A stretch of 64,000 bases of DNA, taken from Kocuria marina (GTDB taxonomy: Bacteria; Actinomycetota; Actinomycetes; Actinomycetales; Micrococcaceae). Of the stretch, positions 17,994-27,596 are shown piece after piece; positions within the stretch are counted from its first letter, which is position 1; every line of letters starts with the position of its first letter. A model generated the notes under the pieces. It was not told where the DNA came from, searched no databases, and was given only the letters and a program-made list of their open reading frames with translations. Made by a program: the position numbers and the translations under genes. Location: contig BMZV01000001.1 in assembly GCA_014652975.1 (NCBI GenBank), forward strand, positions 806,001 through 870,000, read 5' to 3'.

Positions 17994-19451
17994 TCAGAAC
18001 GGGTACTGCGGGATGTCCGGGCTGAGGGTGACCCATTGCAGCTCGGTGAACGCCTCGACGTTGGCGTCCGCCCCACCGAAGTGCACGCCCGTGCCGGAGG
18101 CCTTCATCCCACCCATGGGGGCGGTGGCCTCGTCCATCACGGTCATCTCGTTGATGTGGATCTTCCCGGCCGTGACGCGGTCCGCGACCTTCATGGCCTC
18201 CCCCACCTCGCCCAGGATCGACAGGGACAGCGCGTACTCGGAGGCGTTGGCCAGCGCCACGGCCTCGTCCACGGAGGACACCGCGATCACGGGTGCCACC
18301 GGGCCGAAGATCTCCTGGTTCCACGCCGGCATCTCAGGGGTGAGATCAGTCAGCACCGTGGGGCGATAGAACAACCCGTCGTGGGTGGCACCCGCCCGGA
18401 TGGTGGCGCCGGCGATCACCGATTCCTGGACCTTGGAGTCCACGGACTTCAGCTGCTTCTCGTCGATGATCGGGCCCAGGTGGACCTGTCCCTCGGAGGG
18501 GTCGCCCACCACGAGGGCGTCCGCCTTGTCCGCGAGTCGCTGGACGTATTCCTCGTAGACGTCCCGGTGCACGATGTGCCGACCCGTGGTCATGCACACC
18601 TGACCCTGGTGGAAGAAGGTCCCCATAGCACCCACGCTCGCGGCCAGGTCCAGGTCCGCGGAGGGCAGCACGATCATCGCGTTGTTGCCACCGAGCTCCA
18701 GGTGCGTGCGCTTGAGATGCTGGGCACCGGCCGCGCCCACGTGCCGCCCCGCCTCAGTGGAACCCGTGAAGGACACGATCCGGACCTCGGGCGCGTCCAC
18801 GGCGGCCGCACCGGCGTCCCCGCCGCCGGGCAGCACGTGCAGCACACCCTCGGGAAGCCCGGCCTCCTCGAAGATGCGTGCGATCAGCGCTCCGCCGGTC
18901 ACGGGCGTGCGCGGGTCCGGCTTGAGCAGCACCGCATTACCGAGCGCGAGCGCGGGTGCCACGGAACGGATCGAGAGGATCAGGGGGAAGTTGAACGGGG
19001 AGATCACCGACACCACCCCGGCGGGCAGACGCCGCGCGAGCGACCAGTGCGGGTCGTCCGAAGCCAGCACCTGGCCCTTCGCGTGCGTGGGCAGCGCGGA
19101 CGCCTCGAAGCATTCCTCCGCGGCCACGTTGGCCTCCATCCCGGCCTTGGGCTGGATGGCGCCGGTCTCGCGCACGACCCAGTCCACGACCTCGGCAGCG
19201 TGCTCCTCGAACAACTGCCCCGCCCGGCGCAGCACGGCCGCGCGCTCGGTGGGCTTGAGCGCTGCCCAGGACTGCTGGGCCGACGACGCCACGGACGCCG
19301 CCCGGTACACGTCCTCCGGCGTGGCCGCACCCACGTGACCCAGGACCGCTTCCGAGGCCGGGTTCAGCACCGTGATGGGCTCACCGGAACCCTCCGTCCA
19401 CTCCCCGTCGAAGATCTTCCCATCCCATCGGCCGTCCTCGAGAATCGCCAT
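17994..19451 (-). CDS. NAD(P)-dependent aldehyde dehydrogenase (benzaldehyde dehydrogenase-like)
   Basis: A 485-residue ALDH that oxidises an aldehyde to its acid. The nucleophile Cys is in FHQGQVCMTTGR, the catalytic Glu in THLELGGNNAMIVL, and the cofactor loop is FTGSTEAGRHV. The pattern is closest to XylC/vanillin dehydrogenase-like enzymes, so an aromatic aldehyde is likely but unproven. I start at ATG 19451 because AGGAGGT lies seven bases upstream; the frame extends further without support. It stands alone between an inverted repeat and an MFS gene. Confidence 0.92.
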   Translation of the reverse strand: MAILEDGRWDGKIFDGEWTEGSGEPITVLNPASEAVLGHVGAATPEDVYRAASVASSAQQSWAALKPTERAAVLRRAGQLFEEHAAEVVDWVVRETGAIQPKAGMEANVAAEECFEASALPTHAKGQVLASDDPHWSLARRLPAGVVSVISPFNFPLILSIRSVAPALALGNAVLLKPDPRTPVTGGALIARIFEEAGLPEGVLHVLPGGGDAGAAAVDAPEVRIVSFTGSTEAGRHVGAAGAQHLKRTHLELGGNNAMIVLPSADLDLAASVGAMGTFFHQGQVCMTTGRHIVHRDVYEEYVQRLADKADALVVGDPSEGQVHLGPIIDEKQLKSVDSKVQESVIAGATIRAGATHDGLFYRPTVLTDLTPEMPAWNQEIFGPVAPVIAVSSVDEAVALANASEYALSLSILGEVGEAMKVADRVTAGKIHINEMTVMDEATAPMGGMKASGTGVHFGGADANVEAFTELQWVTLSPDIPQYPF

Positions 19452-19634
19452 GTCCCTTACCTCCTGGTGTGCCACGTGATGGATCTCCATTGTGCGGGAG
19501 CCGGCCCCATCCAGACCACGGGCCGGGTGATATCCGCGGCCCGCGAACGGCATGGGAGTGAGCGGGCGACCCGAGGGTGCGCGAGCGGCGTCGTCGTCCC
19601 CGAAGACGAGCCCCCTCGAGGAAGGCGCAGGCGG

Positions 19635-20927
19635 TCAGGGTTGCGGGTCGCGGGCGTCGTAGCGCATGAACTCGGGGAACATCCGCATGAGCAGCAGCAC
19701 GAGCAGGAAGCAGATCACGGCACCCACCAGGGCGGCGAACCCGGGTCCGAGCCACTGGCCGCCGGCGCCCATCACGGCGTCGCCCAGGCGAGGGCCGCCC
19801 GCAACCACCACGATGAAGATGCCCTGGAGCCTGCCGCGCAGCGAGTCGGGGGTGGCCGCCTGCAGGATGGTGGTGCGGAACAGCATGGACACCGAGTCCA
19901 TGACCCCCGCGGCCACGAGCACCAGGCAGGACATGACGAGGGGCCACGCGGTGTCCCGGCCCCAGCCGCCGGAGGACACCAGGATCACCGCACCGAACGC
20001 CATGATGCACACGGCCCACGCGGCCACGGCGGCGGCGCACCCACGACCGTGGTGATTGATGCGAATGAATGTTCCCGAGAAGACTCCCGCGAGGACGGAT
20101 CCCGCCGCGAGCGCCGCGGTGAGCAGCCCCACCGTGAACTGGTCCCCGCCCAGCACGGACGCCCCCAGCACGGGGAACAGCGCGCGGGGCATCGCGAAGA
20201 TCATGGCGGCCAGGTCCAGCAGGAACGTCATGCGCAGGTTGGGGCGGGTGGCCAGGAACCGGAACCCCTCCACGACGGAACGGAAACCGGCCTTGCTCGT
20301 GGCGCCGTCCTCCCCGGGGATGGGCGGCAGGGGTGGCAGGGGTGGCAGTTTGTACATGGCCCACAGGCTCACGGCGAAGCTCAGGGCGTCCACCGTGTAG
20401 GCCCACCGGAAACCCAGTCCGGCCACCGTGAGCGCGCCCAGCAGCGGGCCCACCATGAGGCACGAGCCCATGGTCAGTTGGAACAGGGCGTTGGCGGCGG
20501 GCAGTTGTCGCATGGGGACGAGGCGCGGGACGATCGCACCGCGCACGGGCTGGTTCAGTCCCTGCGCGAAGGAGTGCAGGGCCACGATGCCGTAGAGCAC
20601 CGCGACGCTCGCAATGTCCAGCCACGCGTGCGCGGCCAACGCCACGGTCATGATGAACAGGCCGAACGTGGTCCACAGGCCCGCCGAACGCCGGTCGGTG
20701 GCGTCCCCGATGCTGCCCCCGTAGAGACCTGCGATGATCAGGGGCACGAGCGCGAAGAAGCCCACCATCCCCACGGCGAACGTGGATCCGGTCAGCTCGA
20801 ACACTTCCAGGCTGATCGCGATCACGGTGAACTGGCTTCCGAGCATCGACAGCGTGGACCCGATCCACAGTCGCCGGAAGGCGGGGATGTCCCGCACGGG
20901 GGCGATGTCGAGCAGGAAACGGGCCAC
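19635..20927 (-). CDS. MFS transporter (EntS-like exporter group)
   Basis: A 430-residue, 12-helix transporter with the start FRRLWIGSTLSMLGSQFTVIAI that marks the drug/siderophore exporter branch related to EntS. The conserved loop after helix 2 reads GSIGDATDRRSAGLW. A short Pro-rich stretch (LPPLPPLPPIPGEDG) sits in the central cytoplasmic loop. The substrate cannot be deduced. The downstream aldehyde dehydrogenase has its own ribosome site and about 180 bases of separation, so co-transcription is uncertain. Confidence 0.88.
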   Translation of the reverse strand: MARFLLDIAPVRDIPAFRRLWIGSTLSMLGSQFTVIAISLEVFELTGSTFAVGMVGFFALVPLIIAGLYGGSIGDATDRRSAGLWTTFGLFIMTVALAAHAWLDIASVAVLYGIVALHSFAQGLNQPVRGAIVPRLVPMRQLPAANALFQLTMGSCLMVGPLLGALTVAGLGFRWAYTVDALSFAVSLWAMYKLPPLPPLPPIPGEDGATSKAGFRSVVEGFRFLATRPNLRMTFLLDLAAMIFAMPRALFPVLGASVLGGDQFTVGLLTAALAAGSVLAGVFSGTFIRINHHGRGCAAAVAAWAVCIMAFGAVILVSSGGWGRDTAWPLVMSCLVLVAAGVMDSVSMLFRTTILQAATPDSLRGRLQGIFIVVVAGGPRLGDAVMGAGGQWLGPGFAALVGAVICFLLVLLLMRMFPEFMRYDARDPQP

Positions 20928-21074
20928 GGGTCGATCCTAGGGGCAGGCGGGGATGCGCACCTCACCCGTCACGATGCAAGTACGGCCCGTGCGTCCCACC
21001 CCTGAGTCCTCGTGCGTGTCCCCCGCACCACATACCCTGGGAGCACCCTTTTCCCCGGGATCACAGGAGTCCTC

Positions 21075-22313
21075 ATGCGCACACGCGAACAGCGCCGGGC
21101 CGCGCGGTCGGCCCGCGGTTGGCCGCGGTTGCGCGTGCACGCCGTGCGCAACGGGGTGGGAGCCGTGATCCTCGGGGCGCTTCTCCTGTGGGTAACCCAC
21201 GGACCCTTCCGTTTCGAGAACTTCCCGGCCGGGGACGTGGCCTGGGTCTGGCGTGTGATCGCCCTGGTCGTGGCGGTAATGCTGCCCTACGTGCTTCTGA
21301 CCATGGGCGTGTATCTACTGCTCGCCGGCTTTCTGGCGACCAATAGGGCGGCGTTGGCCGCCGGGCGCGCCCGCACCGTGGTGCTCGAGCCCGAGGACCC
21401 GGAGGATCCCCCGGTCACCACGCACCGACTCTCGCAGCACACTCCCCCGGGCGTGAAGATCCGGGCCCACACGGTGCACGGTCGTCGTCACGACAGCCGC
21501 TACACCCGTGATCTCCTGGGTTTGCTGCCCGTTCAGTCGCCCGCGGCCCTCGTGCCCCTGGGGGCGGGGATCGTGGCGCTCATCGCGGCCTCGATCTATT
21601 ACTCCACGGGCTACGCCGAACCCGCCGCCGTCCTGCTGCTGGGCGTGCTCTACCTCGGCTGGAAACTCTTCCGGGGTTGGCGCAGCCACCGCGTCTTCGC
21701 GGACACGCCGTGGCAGGCGCCGCGGGAAGTCGACACCGGTTCCTTCCCGCGTGTCACCCCGCTGCGGGACCAGGACACCGCACACCACCCCGTCACCCGG
21801 GTCTCCTACGTCACGGACGACGACGCCGCGGCGCCGCACGTACGGGAGCGAGCGGCGCCGTCGTCGTACGAGGTCGACGACCCGGAGGAGCCGTACGAGA
21901 CCACCGACGAGCTGCCCGTGATCGAGAAGATCCGCGACCGGTATACCGAGCCCCGCCGGATGAGTGCGTCGCAGCGACGGTTGGCGGAGCGGGCGGAGCG
22001 CGAGGCGATCCGGCGGAGGCTCCCGCGCGTGGTCGAGGCCGAACGGGCGGACGCGCACGCCACCGCCCCCCGGGTGGTACGTGATGCGCAGCGCACCGAC
22101 CCGCGGGACGTCTATGAGACGGATCCGCAGGGGGAGGCCGCGGAGCAGGAACAGCAGCGGCTCAACCAGAAGCGCTACGAGGACCACATGCAACGCCACC
22201 GCGACAAGCGGGAGGACCGGTTGCGCAATGCGGAGGCCCGGCAGCCCGAGGAGGCGCCCTCGCTGTGGGGGTACGCCAAGAACCGGCTCACGAGGCGCGG
22301 GGACGACTCCTAA
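21075..22313 (+). CDS. Membrane protein of unknown function
   Basis: A 412-residue protein I do not recognise. Two membrane segments lie near residues 25-45 and 55-85, and a second pair near 165-205 (LVPLGAGIVALIAASIYY, AAVLLLGVLYLGWKLF). The last 190 residues are soluble and very rich in Arg, Glu and Asp, with helical stretches such as SASQRRLAERAEREAIRRRL and likely coiled-coil character. The ATG at 21075 follows CAGGAG; an earlier in-frame start at 21012 lacks support. Nothing around it points to a pathway. Confidence 0.75.
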   Translation: MRTREQRRAARSARGWPRLRVHAVRNGVGAVILGALLLWVTHGPFRFENFPAGDVAWVWRVIALVVAVMLPYVLLTMGVYLLLAGFLATNRAALAAGRARTVVLEPEDPEDPPVTTHRLSQHTPPGVKIRAHTVHGRRHDSRYTRDLLGLLPVQSPAALVPLGAGIVALIAASIYYSTGYAEPAAVLLLGVLYLGWKLFRGWRSHRVFADTPWQAPREVDTGSFPRVTPLRDQDTAHHPVTRVSYVTDDDAAAPHVRERAAPSSYEVDDPEEPYETTDELPVIEKIRDRYTEPRRMSASQRRLAERAEREAIRRRLPRVVEAERADAHATAPRVVRDAQRTDPRDVYETDPQGEAAEQEQQRLNQKRYEDHMQRHRDKREDRLRNAEARQPEEAPSLWGYAKNRLTRRGDDS

Positions 22314-22352
22314 CGCTCAACGACCGCCACGGGGAGCTTCTCCGGCGTGTGG

Positions 22353-23813
22353 CTATCGTCGCGGGGATGACTTCTTATCTTCGGCGCTTGGCTCCTCCGC
22401 ATTCAACACAGTGGCACCGGGCCGGGCCCCGGCCGCCGCGGGCGTACCCAGCTGCCAGATCCGCCGCACGGTCCAACCCAGGAGGATCACGAGCAGCACG
22501 TTACGCAGGGTCAGCACCCCGGCCATGACCGGGTTCGCGTGGATCAGCGGCGTGTAGAACAGCGGGTAGATCACGAACGTGGTCGCCGCGATGCCCAGGG
22601 TCAGTAAGGCCGGGATGCGCCACCGGACGCGGTCGTGCAGCAGACCCACCATGATCACCGGGGCCAGCCAGATCATGAACTGCGGGGAGCCCACCTTGTT
22701 GAACACGATCAGCACGATGGTCAGCAGCAAGGATCCGGCGTGGACCAGGCGCGCCCTGTCCGCACCGCGCCGCAGTGCCCGGATGAGCAGCACCGCGGCA
22801 ATGAGAACGGCCATGAGCAGCAGCGGCTGCATGAGGGAAGCCATGACCTCCACACCGGGACCGTAGACCTCGGTGGAGTTGATCGCGGTGTTGTCCGCGA
22901 TCCGGGAGTCGGCGAGCCCCAGGACAGCGGCCCACACCCACGGCGTGGAGAACGTGGCCTCGAGCTGCATCCCGCGGGAGCCTTGGTTGAGCAGGAAGTC
23001 CGCGATCCGCTCGATCCCGCCGAGCACCAGCACGCCCAGCACCACGAACAGCGTGACCACCACGCCCGCCGTGATGATGCGCACGCGCTGTTTGAGCGCG
23101 ATGACCATGGCCAGCAGCACCGCGGCCGGCCACACCTTGATCCACGTGGCGATGCTCAGCAGCGCCGATCCCACCACCGGATGGCGCACGGCGTAGAGCA
23201 GGCCGATGAACACGATCGGCACCGCCACACCCTCCACACGCGCGAAGCTGAGGTACCCCAGGAACACGGTGAAGACGACCCACCACCACCCGGCCAGTAC
23301 ACCGCTGCGCGGGGCGCGGTGGAGGAGGAACCACATGGCCACGGCGTTCAACGCGGTGATCATGAGCGTCCACGCCAGAAGGTAGAGGTCGTAGCCCGCG
23401 ATCCTCGGGAACATGATGGGCACCTGCGCGAGCACGGGGTAGACCCACGGGCTGACGGAACCCTGGTCGGGCGCGTTGTACCCGGCCATCGCCCATTCGC
23501 GGTACTGCTCGGTGTCGCTGAAGGCCCACCCGTGCAGGAAGAACGTGGCCATCCAGCACAGGAAGTACACGTGCACCACCGCGAAGCCCACCCACACGGC
23601 GGCGGGGCGGTTCAGCCACTCCTGCGGACGACGGCGCTGCGGCCCGGGCCGCGCGCCCGTCGCCGAGTGAGCGGCGTCGTCGGCAGAGGCAGCCTCGGGG
23701 TGCGCCGTGGCTCCGCCAGTGGGTGCCGCGGGGGCACCCGTGCGCGGCACCGAGGTGCGGTGGGCGTCCCCGGGGGCGGGAGCCGCATCGTCATCAGGCG
23801 TGCGGGCCGGCAA
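22353..23813 (-). CDS. GT87-family polyprenol-P-mannose-type glycosyltransferase (PimE-like), copy 2
   Basis: A 486-residue GT-C membrane enzyme with about ten hydrophobic segments. The extracytoplasmic loop has FSDTEQYREWAMAG, where an acidic pair is expected at the catalytic site, and SPWVYPVLAQVP. PimE-type enzymes add mannose from polyprenyl-phosphomannose to lipoglycans outside the membrane. Its start overlaps the end of a clear paralog by 20 bases in a different frame, so the two are translationally linked. The first 75 residues are Ala/Pro-rich and probably disordered. Confidence 0.85.
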   Translation of the reverse strand: MPARTPDDDAAPAPGDAHRTSVPRTGAPAAPTGGATAHPEAASADDAAHSATGARPGPQRRRPQEWLNRPAAVWVGFAVVHVYFLCWMATFFLHGWAFSDTEQYREWAMAGYNAPDQGSVSPWVYPVLAQVPIMFPRIAGYDLYLLAWTLMITALNAVAMWFLLHRAPRSGVLAGWWWVVFTVFLGYLSFARVEGVAVPIVFIGLLYAVRHPVVGSALLSIATWIKVWPAAVLLAMVIALKQRVRIITAGVVVTLFVVLGVLVLGGIERIADFLLNQGSRGMQLEATFSTPWVWAAVLGLADSRIADNTAINSTEVYGPGVEVMASLMQPLLLMAVLIAAVLLIRALRRGADRARLVHAGSLLLTIVLIVFNKVGSPQFMIWLAPVIMVGLLHDRVRWRIPALLTLGIAATTFVIYPLFYTPLIHANPVMAGVLTLRNVLLVILLGWTVRRIWQLGTPAAAGARPGATVLNAEEPSAEDKKSSPRR

Positions 23814-25227
23814 CCGGGCCTCCCTTCACGACGGAACTGGCGGGCCCGGCGGACCCCAGCCGGTACAGCCCGCGCGCGGACCACCACAGCAGGACCACGA
23901 GCAGCAGGTTGCGCAGGGTCAGCACGCCGGCCATGACGGGGTTGTTGTGACTCAGCGCGGTGTAGAAGAGCGGGTAGACGAAGAACGTGGCGATCGCGAT
24001 CAGCACCGCGAGGAACGCCGGGGTGCGCCACACCTTCCAGTTGTGCACCAGGCCCACCGCGATCACGGGGCCCAGCCACACCATGAACTGGGGCGAGCCC
24101 ACCTTGTTGAACACGATGAAGGCCGTGACCATGGTCAGCGAACCCGCGAGGAACAGGGCCGTGCGGTCCAGGGCACCGGCGTGCACGCCGCGACGCAGCC
24201 CGCGGGCGATCAGCACCACGACCACCACGGCGGCCACCACGAACAGCGGCTGCATGAGCCGGGACATCACGTCCGAGCCGGGGCCGCTGACCTGCATCGA
24301 GTTGATGTCCGTGTTCATGTACATGCGGGAATCACCCACGCCCAGCACCGAGAGCCACAGCCACGGGGTGCTGAACGTGGCCTCGAGCTGCATGCCGCGG
24401 TCGCCCTGCTGGGTCATGAAGTCCGCGATCTGGCGCGGTGATCCGGACACGAACGCGGCCGCCACGGCAAACAGCGTGACCAGGATCCCGGCGAGCAACA
24501 CGGCGCCGCGACGTCGTGCGGCGGTCAACAGAGCGATCACGACGGCGGCCGGCCAGACCTTGATCCACGTGGCCAGGCTGAGGATCGCGGAGGCCACGAA
24601 CGGGCGGGACACCCCGTAGACCAGGCCCAGCAGCACGAGCGGGGCCGTGAGACCGTCCACGCGCGCAAAGCCCAGCCAGCCCATGAGCAGGATGAACACG
24701 AGCCACCACCAGCCAGCGGGCAGTGCGGCACGGTTACGACCCCAGTCGGTCAGCTTGCCCATGGCCACGGCGTTGAGCACCGCGATGATGAGCACCCACA
24801 GGAAGAAGTACGGGCCCGGTCCCGCGATGCCCGCGAGTCCCATGGGGATCTGCGCGAGCACGGGGTACACCCAGGGGCTGGGACCGTACGCGATGTTGCG
24901 GTCGTCGAAACCCGCTTCCGCCCACGCGCGGTAGATGTTGGTGTCGCTGAAGGCATTGCCCTGCAGCGAGACGATCAGGGCAAAGATCAGGAAGCCCACG
25001 TGCACCAGCAGGAACCCCACGAGCAGCGCGCCCGGTGTCATCAGACGATCCTGCGCGGCGCGGGGGAGCACGGCGTCCCGTGCCCGGGTGGCGGCCGTGA
25101 AATATCTCTCTGTGGGCACGGATGAGGTCCTTGTCCGAATGCGCGCGGGATTCTGTTCTGGTCCGGGGGTGTGCACTGGTCCTGTTCGGGGGCGTGCGGC
25201 GCCCGAGGGTCCCGGCGCCTCGGACAT
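23794..25227 (-). CDS. GT87-family polyprenol-P-mannose-type glycosyltransferase (PimE-like), copy 1
   Basis: A paralog of the next gene downstream, with the same run of motifs: FSDTNIYRAWAEAGFDD, SPWVYPVLAQIPM, and ATWIKVWPAAV. About ten membrane segments are present. The start is uncertain. I used ATG 25227 (MSEAPGPSG, 477 residues), but the frame is open to 25320 and the conserved part starts only near residue 60. It is divergent from an MptA/B-like mannosyltransferase. The three together suggest assembly of a mannan or lipomannan. Confidence 0.82.
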   Translation of the reverse strand: MSEAPGPSGAARPRTGPVHTPGPEQNPARIRTRTSSVPTERYFTAATRARDAVLPRAAQDRLMTPGALLVGFLLVHVGFLIFALIVSLQGNAFSDTNIYRAWAEAGFDDRNIAYGPSPWVYPVLAQIPMGLAGIAGPGPYFFLWVLIIAVLNAVAMGKLTDWGRNRAALPAGWWWLVFILLMGWLGFARVDGLTAPLVLLGLVYGVSRPFVASAILSLATWIKVWPAAVVIALLTAARRRGAVLLAGILVTLFAVAAAFVSGSPRQIADFMTQQGDRGMQLEATFSTPWLWLSVLGVGDSRMYMNTDINSMQVSGPGSDVMSRLMQPLFVVAAVVVVVLIARGLRRGVHAGALDRTALFLAGSLTMVTAFIVFNKVGSPQFMVWLGPVIAVGLVHNWKVWRTPAFLAVLIAIATFFVYPLFYTALSHNNPVMAGVLTLRNLLLVVLLWWSARGLYRLGSAGPASSVVKGGPVAGPHA

Positions 25228-25413
25228 ACCGGTTCCGATTCTATGGGGAACCACTCCGGGGACCGCATACGGCGCCATGATGCGCTCACCCCGCCCCCAG
25301 GGAACCCCCAGAACGCGCACTGTTCGAGTGCAAACCGTCCTGTAAAGTCAGGGGTCGGAGCCGCTGGACACCTCGGCTCGCCCACCACTGGTTGGCTGAG
25401 GGGGCTGGAATCC

Positions 25414-26976
25414 ATGACCGCGACCGGTTCTCGCCCCTCTCCCGCGCACACCGGCTCCACCGCCAAGAATGATTCGCGCGCCCACATGGCGATCATCCAG
25501 GGCGTCATTGGTTCACTCATGATGCTCGTGGGGTCCGTGGGGACCGGGTGGATCGCCAACGGCTCCCCCATGGTCCGGCACCCCCTGGTCATCGAACTGC
25601 GCGTGAACGTGTGGGGCGTGTACGGGTGCACCGTGCTGCTCACCGTGGGCGCCATGCTGCTCATCCGGTCGTGGTTGCGCCTCGGTCAACGCTTGCGGGG
25701 ATGGCCGCACGGGTCGTTGCGCACCGTGATGATCGCCGTGATCGCATGGTCCCTGCCCCTATTCCTCGCCGTTCCCATCTACTCGCGGGACGTGTACGCA
25801 TACATCGGTCAGGGCCGGTTGATGCTGGCCGGCAAGGACCCGTACGTGGAGGGGATCTCCTCGCTCGACAACTGGTTCATGCTGGGCGCGGATCCGGAAT
25901 GGGCGGAGGCCCGCACCCCGTACGGCCCCTACTTCCTGTGGATCGCCGCCGGGGTCGTCCGGTTGACCAACGCCCAGCCGGACGCCTCCGTGATGCTGTT
26001 CCGGGCGGTGGCGTACGTGGGAGTGGTGCTGTGCATGATCTACGTGCCCAAGCTCGCGCGCCTGCACGGGATCAACGGTGCCCGGGCTCTCTGGATCGCC
26101 GTGGCCAACCCGCTGTTCCTCATCAGCTTCGTGGCCAGCGCCCACAACGACGCACTCATGGTGGGCCTCGCCGTGGCCGGCGTATACGCCGCGGCCACGA
26201 AATATCCCCTGCTGGGCATACTTCTGGTCACGGGGTCCATCGGGATCAAACCCATCACCATCCTGCTGCTGCCGTTCATCGGTCTGCTCTGGGCGGGCAA
26301 GGGTGCCTCGTGGCCGCGGCGGTTCGTCATCTGGGCGGCCACCGCGCTCCTCAGTTTCGGGATCCTCGCGGTGAGCGGTTACGCGGATAACCTCGGTCTG
26401 GGCTGGGCCTGGGCCCTGTTGGACCCCACCCCGGGGTACACGGGGTACTCGCCGTCCGGGTTCCTGGGACAACAGGTGGAGCGCGTGGGAAACTTCTTCG
26501 GCCAACCGGGGGACGCCCTCGCATCGGTGTTCCGTCAGGTGCTGCAGTACGCGGCCATCGCCCTGGTCCTCGTGCTGATGTTCGTGGGCGGGGACCGCAG
26601 GATCGTGCGGCGGATGGCCCTCGCGTTCTCCGCCGTGGTGCTGCTGTCCCCCATCATCCAGCCCTGGTACATCCTGTGGCTCATCCCCCTGCTGGCCGCG
26701 ACTGGCATCAAGGACAACTGGCAGATCCGCATCCTGTACATCGTGATCACGTTCTTCGTGGTCTTCGGTGCCCAGGACCAGCTGTCCGTGTGGCCGTTCA
26801 TCGACCTCAGCGTGAGCGTGTCCCAGGTGGCGTTCGTGATCACGGTGGCCTTCACGCTCTACCTGGCGCTGATCGATCCCCGCACCCGCACCCTGCTGAC
26901 CCACGGTGGGTTCCGGGGCTGGGTGGATCCCGGCCCCCCTCAGGTGGCCGCGGGTACGACGGCGCACAAGGACTAA
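25414..26976 (+). CDS. Alpha-1,6-mannosyltransferase-like GT-C protein (MptA/MptB family)
   Basis: A 520-residue membrane enzyme of the polyprenol-phosphomannose alpha-1,6-mannosyltransferase family that builds the lipomannan backbone. The first outer loop has PIYSRDVYAYIGQGRLMLAG with the expected acidic residues, then ARTPYGPYFLWIA, and later ANPLFLISFVASAHNDALMV and SPIIQPWYILWLIPLLA. About 12 hydrophobic segments are visible. The ATG at 25414 follows a G-rich site. It is divergent from two PimE-like genes and ends four bases into the convergent S4 gene. Confidence 0.87.
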   Translation: MTATGSRPSPAHTGSTAKNDSRAHMAIIQGVIGSLMMLVGSVGTGWIANGSPMVRHPLVIELRVNVWGVYGCTVLLTVGAMLLIRSWLRLGQRLRGWPHGSLRTVMIAVIAWSLPLFLAVPIYSRDVYAYIGQGRLMLAGKDPYVEGISSLDNWFMLGADPEWAEARTPYGPYFLWIAAGVVRLTNAQPDASVMLFRAVAYVGVVLCMIYVPKLARLHGINGARALWIAVANPLFLISFVASAHNDALMVGLAVAGVYAAATKYPLLGILLVTGSIGIKPITILLLPFIGLLWAGKGASWPRRFVIWAATALLSFGILAVSGYADNLGLGWAWALLDPTPGYTGYSPSGFLGQQVERVGNFFGQPGDALASVFRQVLQYAAIALVLVLMFVGGDRRIVRRMALAFSAVVLLSPIIQPWYILWLIPLLAATGIKDNWQIRILYIVITFFVVFGAQDQLSVWPFIDLSVSVSQVAFVITVAFTLYLALIDPRTRTLLTHGGFRGWVDPGPPQVAAGTTAHKD

Positions 26977-27356
26977 CGCAGGCCCCTGAGCCTTTCGAGC
27001 TCGCGGCGGTCCTTCTTGGTGGGCCGCCCCGCCCCACGGTCCCTGCGGGCCACCGGCACGCTGAGTTCCGCGGGCCGCGGCGGGGAGTGGTCGATGTAGC
27101 ACTGGGCCGCCGCGGGGGCGCCCACACGCTTGACGATGAGCTTGGTGACCTGGAACTCCTGCTGCCACCCCGGGCGGCGCACACTCACCCGATCCCCCAC
27201 CCGCACCGGCTGGGCGGCCTTCGCGGGGGCGCCGTTGAGCCGCACGTGTCCCGCGCGGCACGCGGTCGTGGCGGCCGAGCGGGTCTTGAACAACCGGACC
27301 GACCACAACCACACATCCAGACGGGCGCTACCGGGTTCGTTGGCTGGGGCGTTCAT
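26973..27356 (-). CDS. S4-domain RNA-binding protein (Hsp15/HslR-like)
   Basis: A small basic protein of 127 residues from ATG 27356; a GTG at 27365 would add three. The S4 fold is plain: RLDVWLWSVRLFKTRSAATTAC and AGHVRLNGAPAKAAQPVRVGD. The C terminus is rich in Arg/Lys (RPTKKDRRELERLRGLR). Hsp15-type proteins rescue stalled 50S subunits carrying nascent peptidyl-tRNA. It is convergent with the mannosyltransferase gene with a four-base overlap. Confidence 0.88.
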   Translation of the reverse strand: MNAPANEPGSARLDVWLWSVRLFKTRSAATTACRAGHVRLNGAPAKAAQPVRVGDRVSVRRPGWQQEFQVTKLIVKRVGAPAAAQCYIDHSPPRPAELSVPVARRDRGAGRPTKKDRRELERLRGLR

Positions 27357-27492
27357 GGGGTCCACGGTACTCGGGGACGACGATGTCGCCCCCGCCTGCC
27401 CCCAGTGGGGTCAAGGGATCACCCGGGTCCTGAACCATCACCAAACCATCCCTGTGCTGGTTTCGTCGCGCACACGGGAACCCCCGGCTCTT

Positions 27493-27508
27493 TGTGAGCA
27501 ATCTCACG
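27493..27508 (+). promoter_or_regulatory. CRP/GlxR-type binding site before the aminobutyraldehyde dehydrogenase gene
   Basis: TGTGAGCAATCTCACG matches the TGTGA-N6-TCACA consensus at nine of ten fixed positions. A possible -10 (TACGGT, 27519-27524) lies 10 bases downstream, so a bound regulator would cover the -35 region. Carbon- or cAMP-linked control of the dehydrogenase is the natural reading, but binding is inferred. Confidence 0.6.
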
Positions 27509-27550
27509 CCGCGGTCGGTACGGTGGGAGTGGGGCTTCACAAGGACGTGA

Positions 27551-27596
27551 GCCCCGAAGCCTCTGCGAAAGACGCAGAGGCAGTTGAGAACGGGGG
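27551..27596 (+). promoter_or_regulatory. Structured 5' leader with nested hairpin
   Basis: A perfect nine-base stem, GCCTCTGCG (27559-27567) with CGCAGAGGC (27573-27581), closes on AAAGA. An outer CCCCG (27552-27556) can pair with CGGGG (27591-27595). The outer helix covers the only G-rich ribosome-binding sequence before the ATG at 27607, so it could gate translation. It does not match a riboswitch class I can recall. Confidence 0.5.

Noticed and set aside
18036-21005. A 989-codon open frame on the plus strand
   Set aside because: It runs antisense to the aldehyde dehydrogenase and MFS genes, is full of His/Arg/Gly low-complexity sequence and has no family motif. It is a shadow of high-GC codon use.
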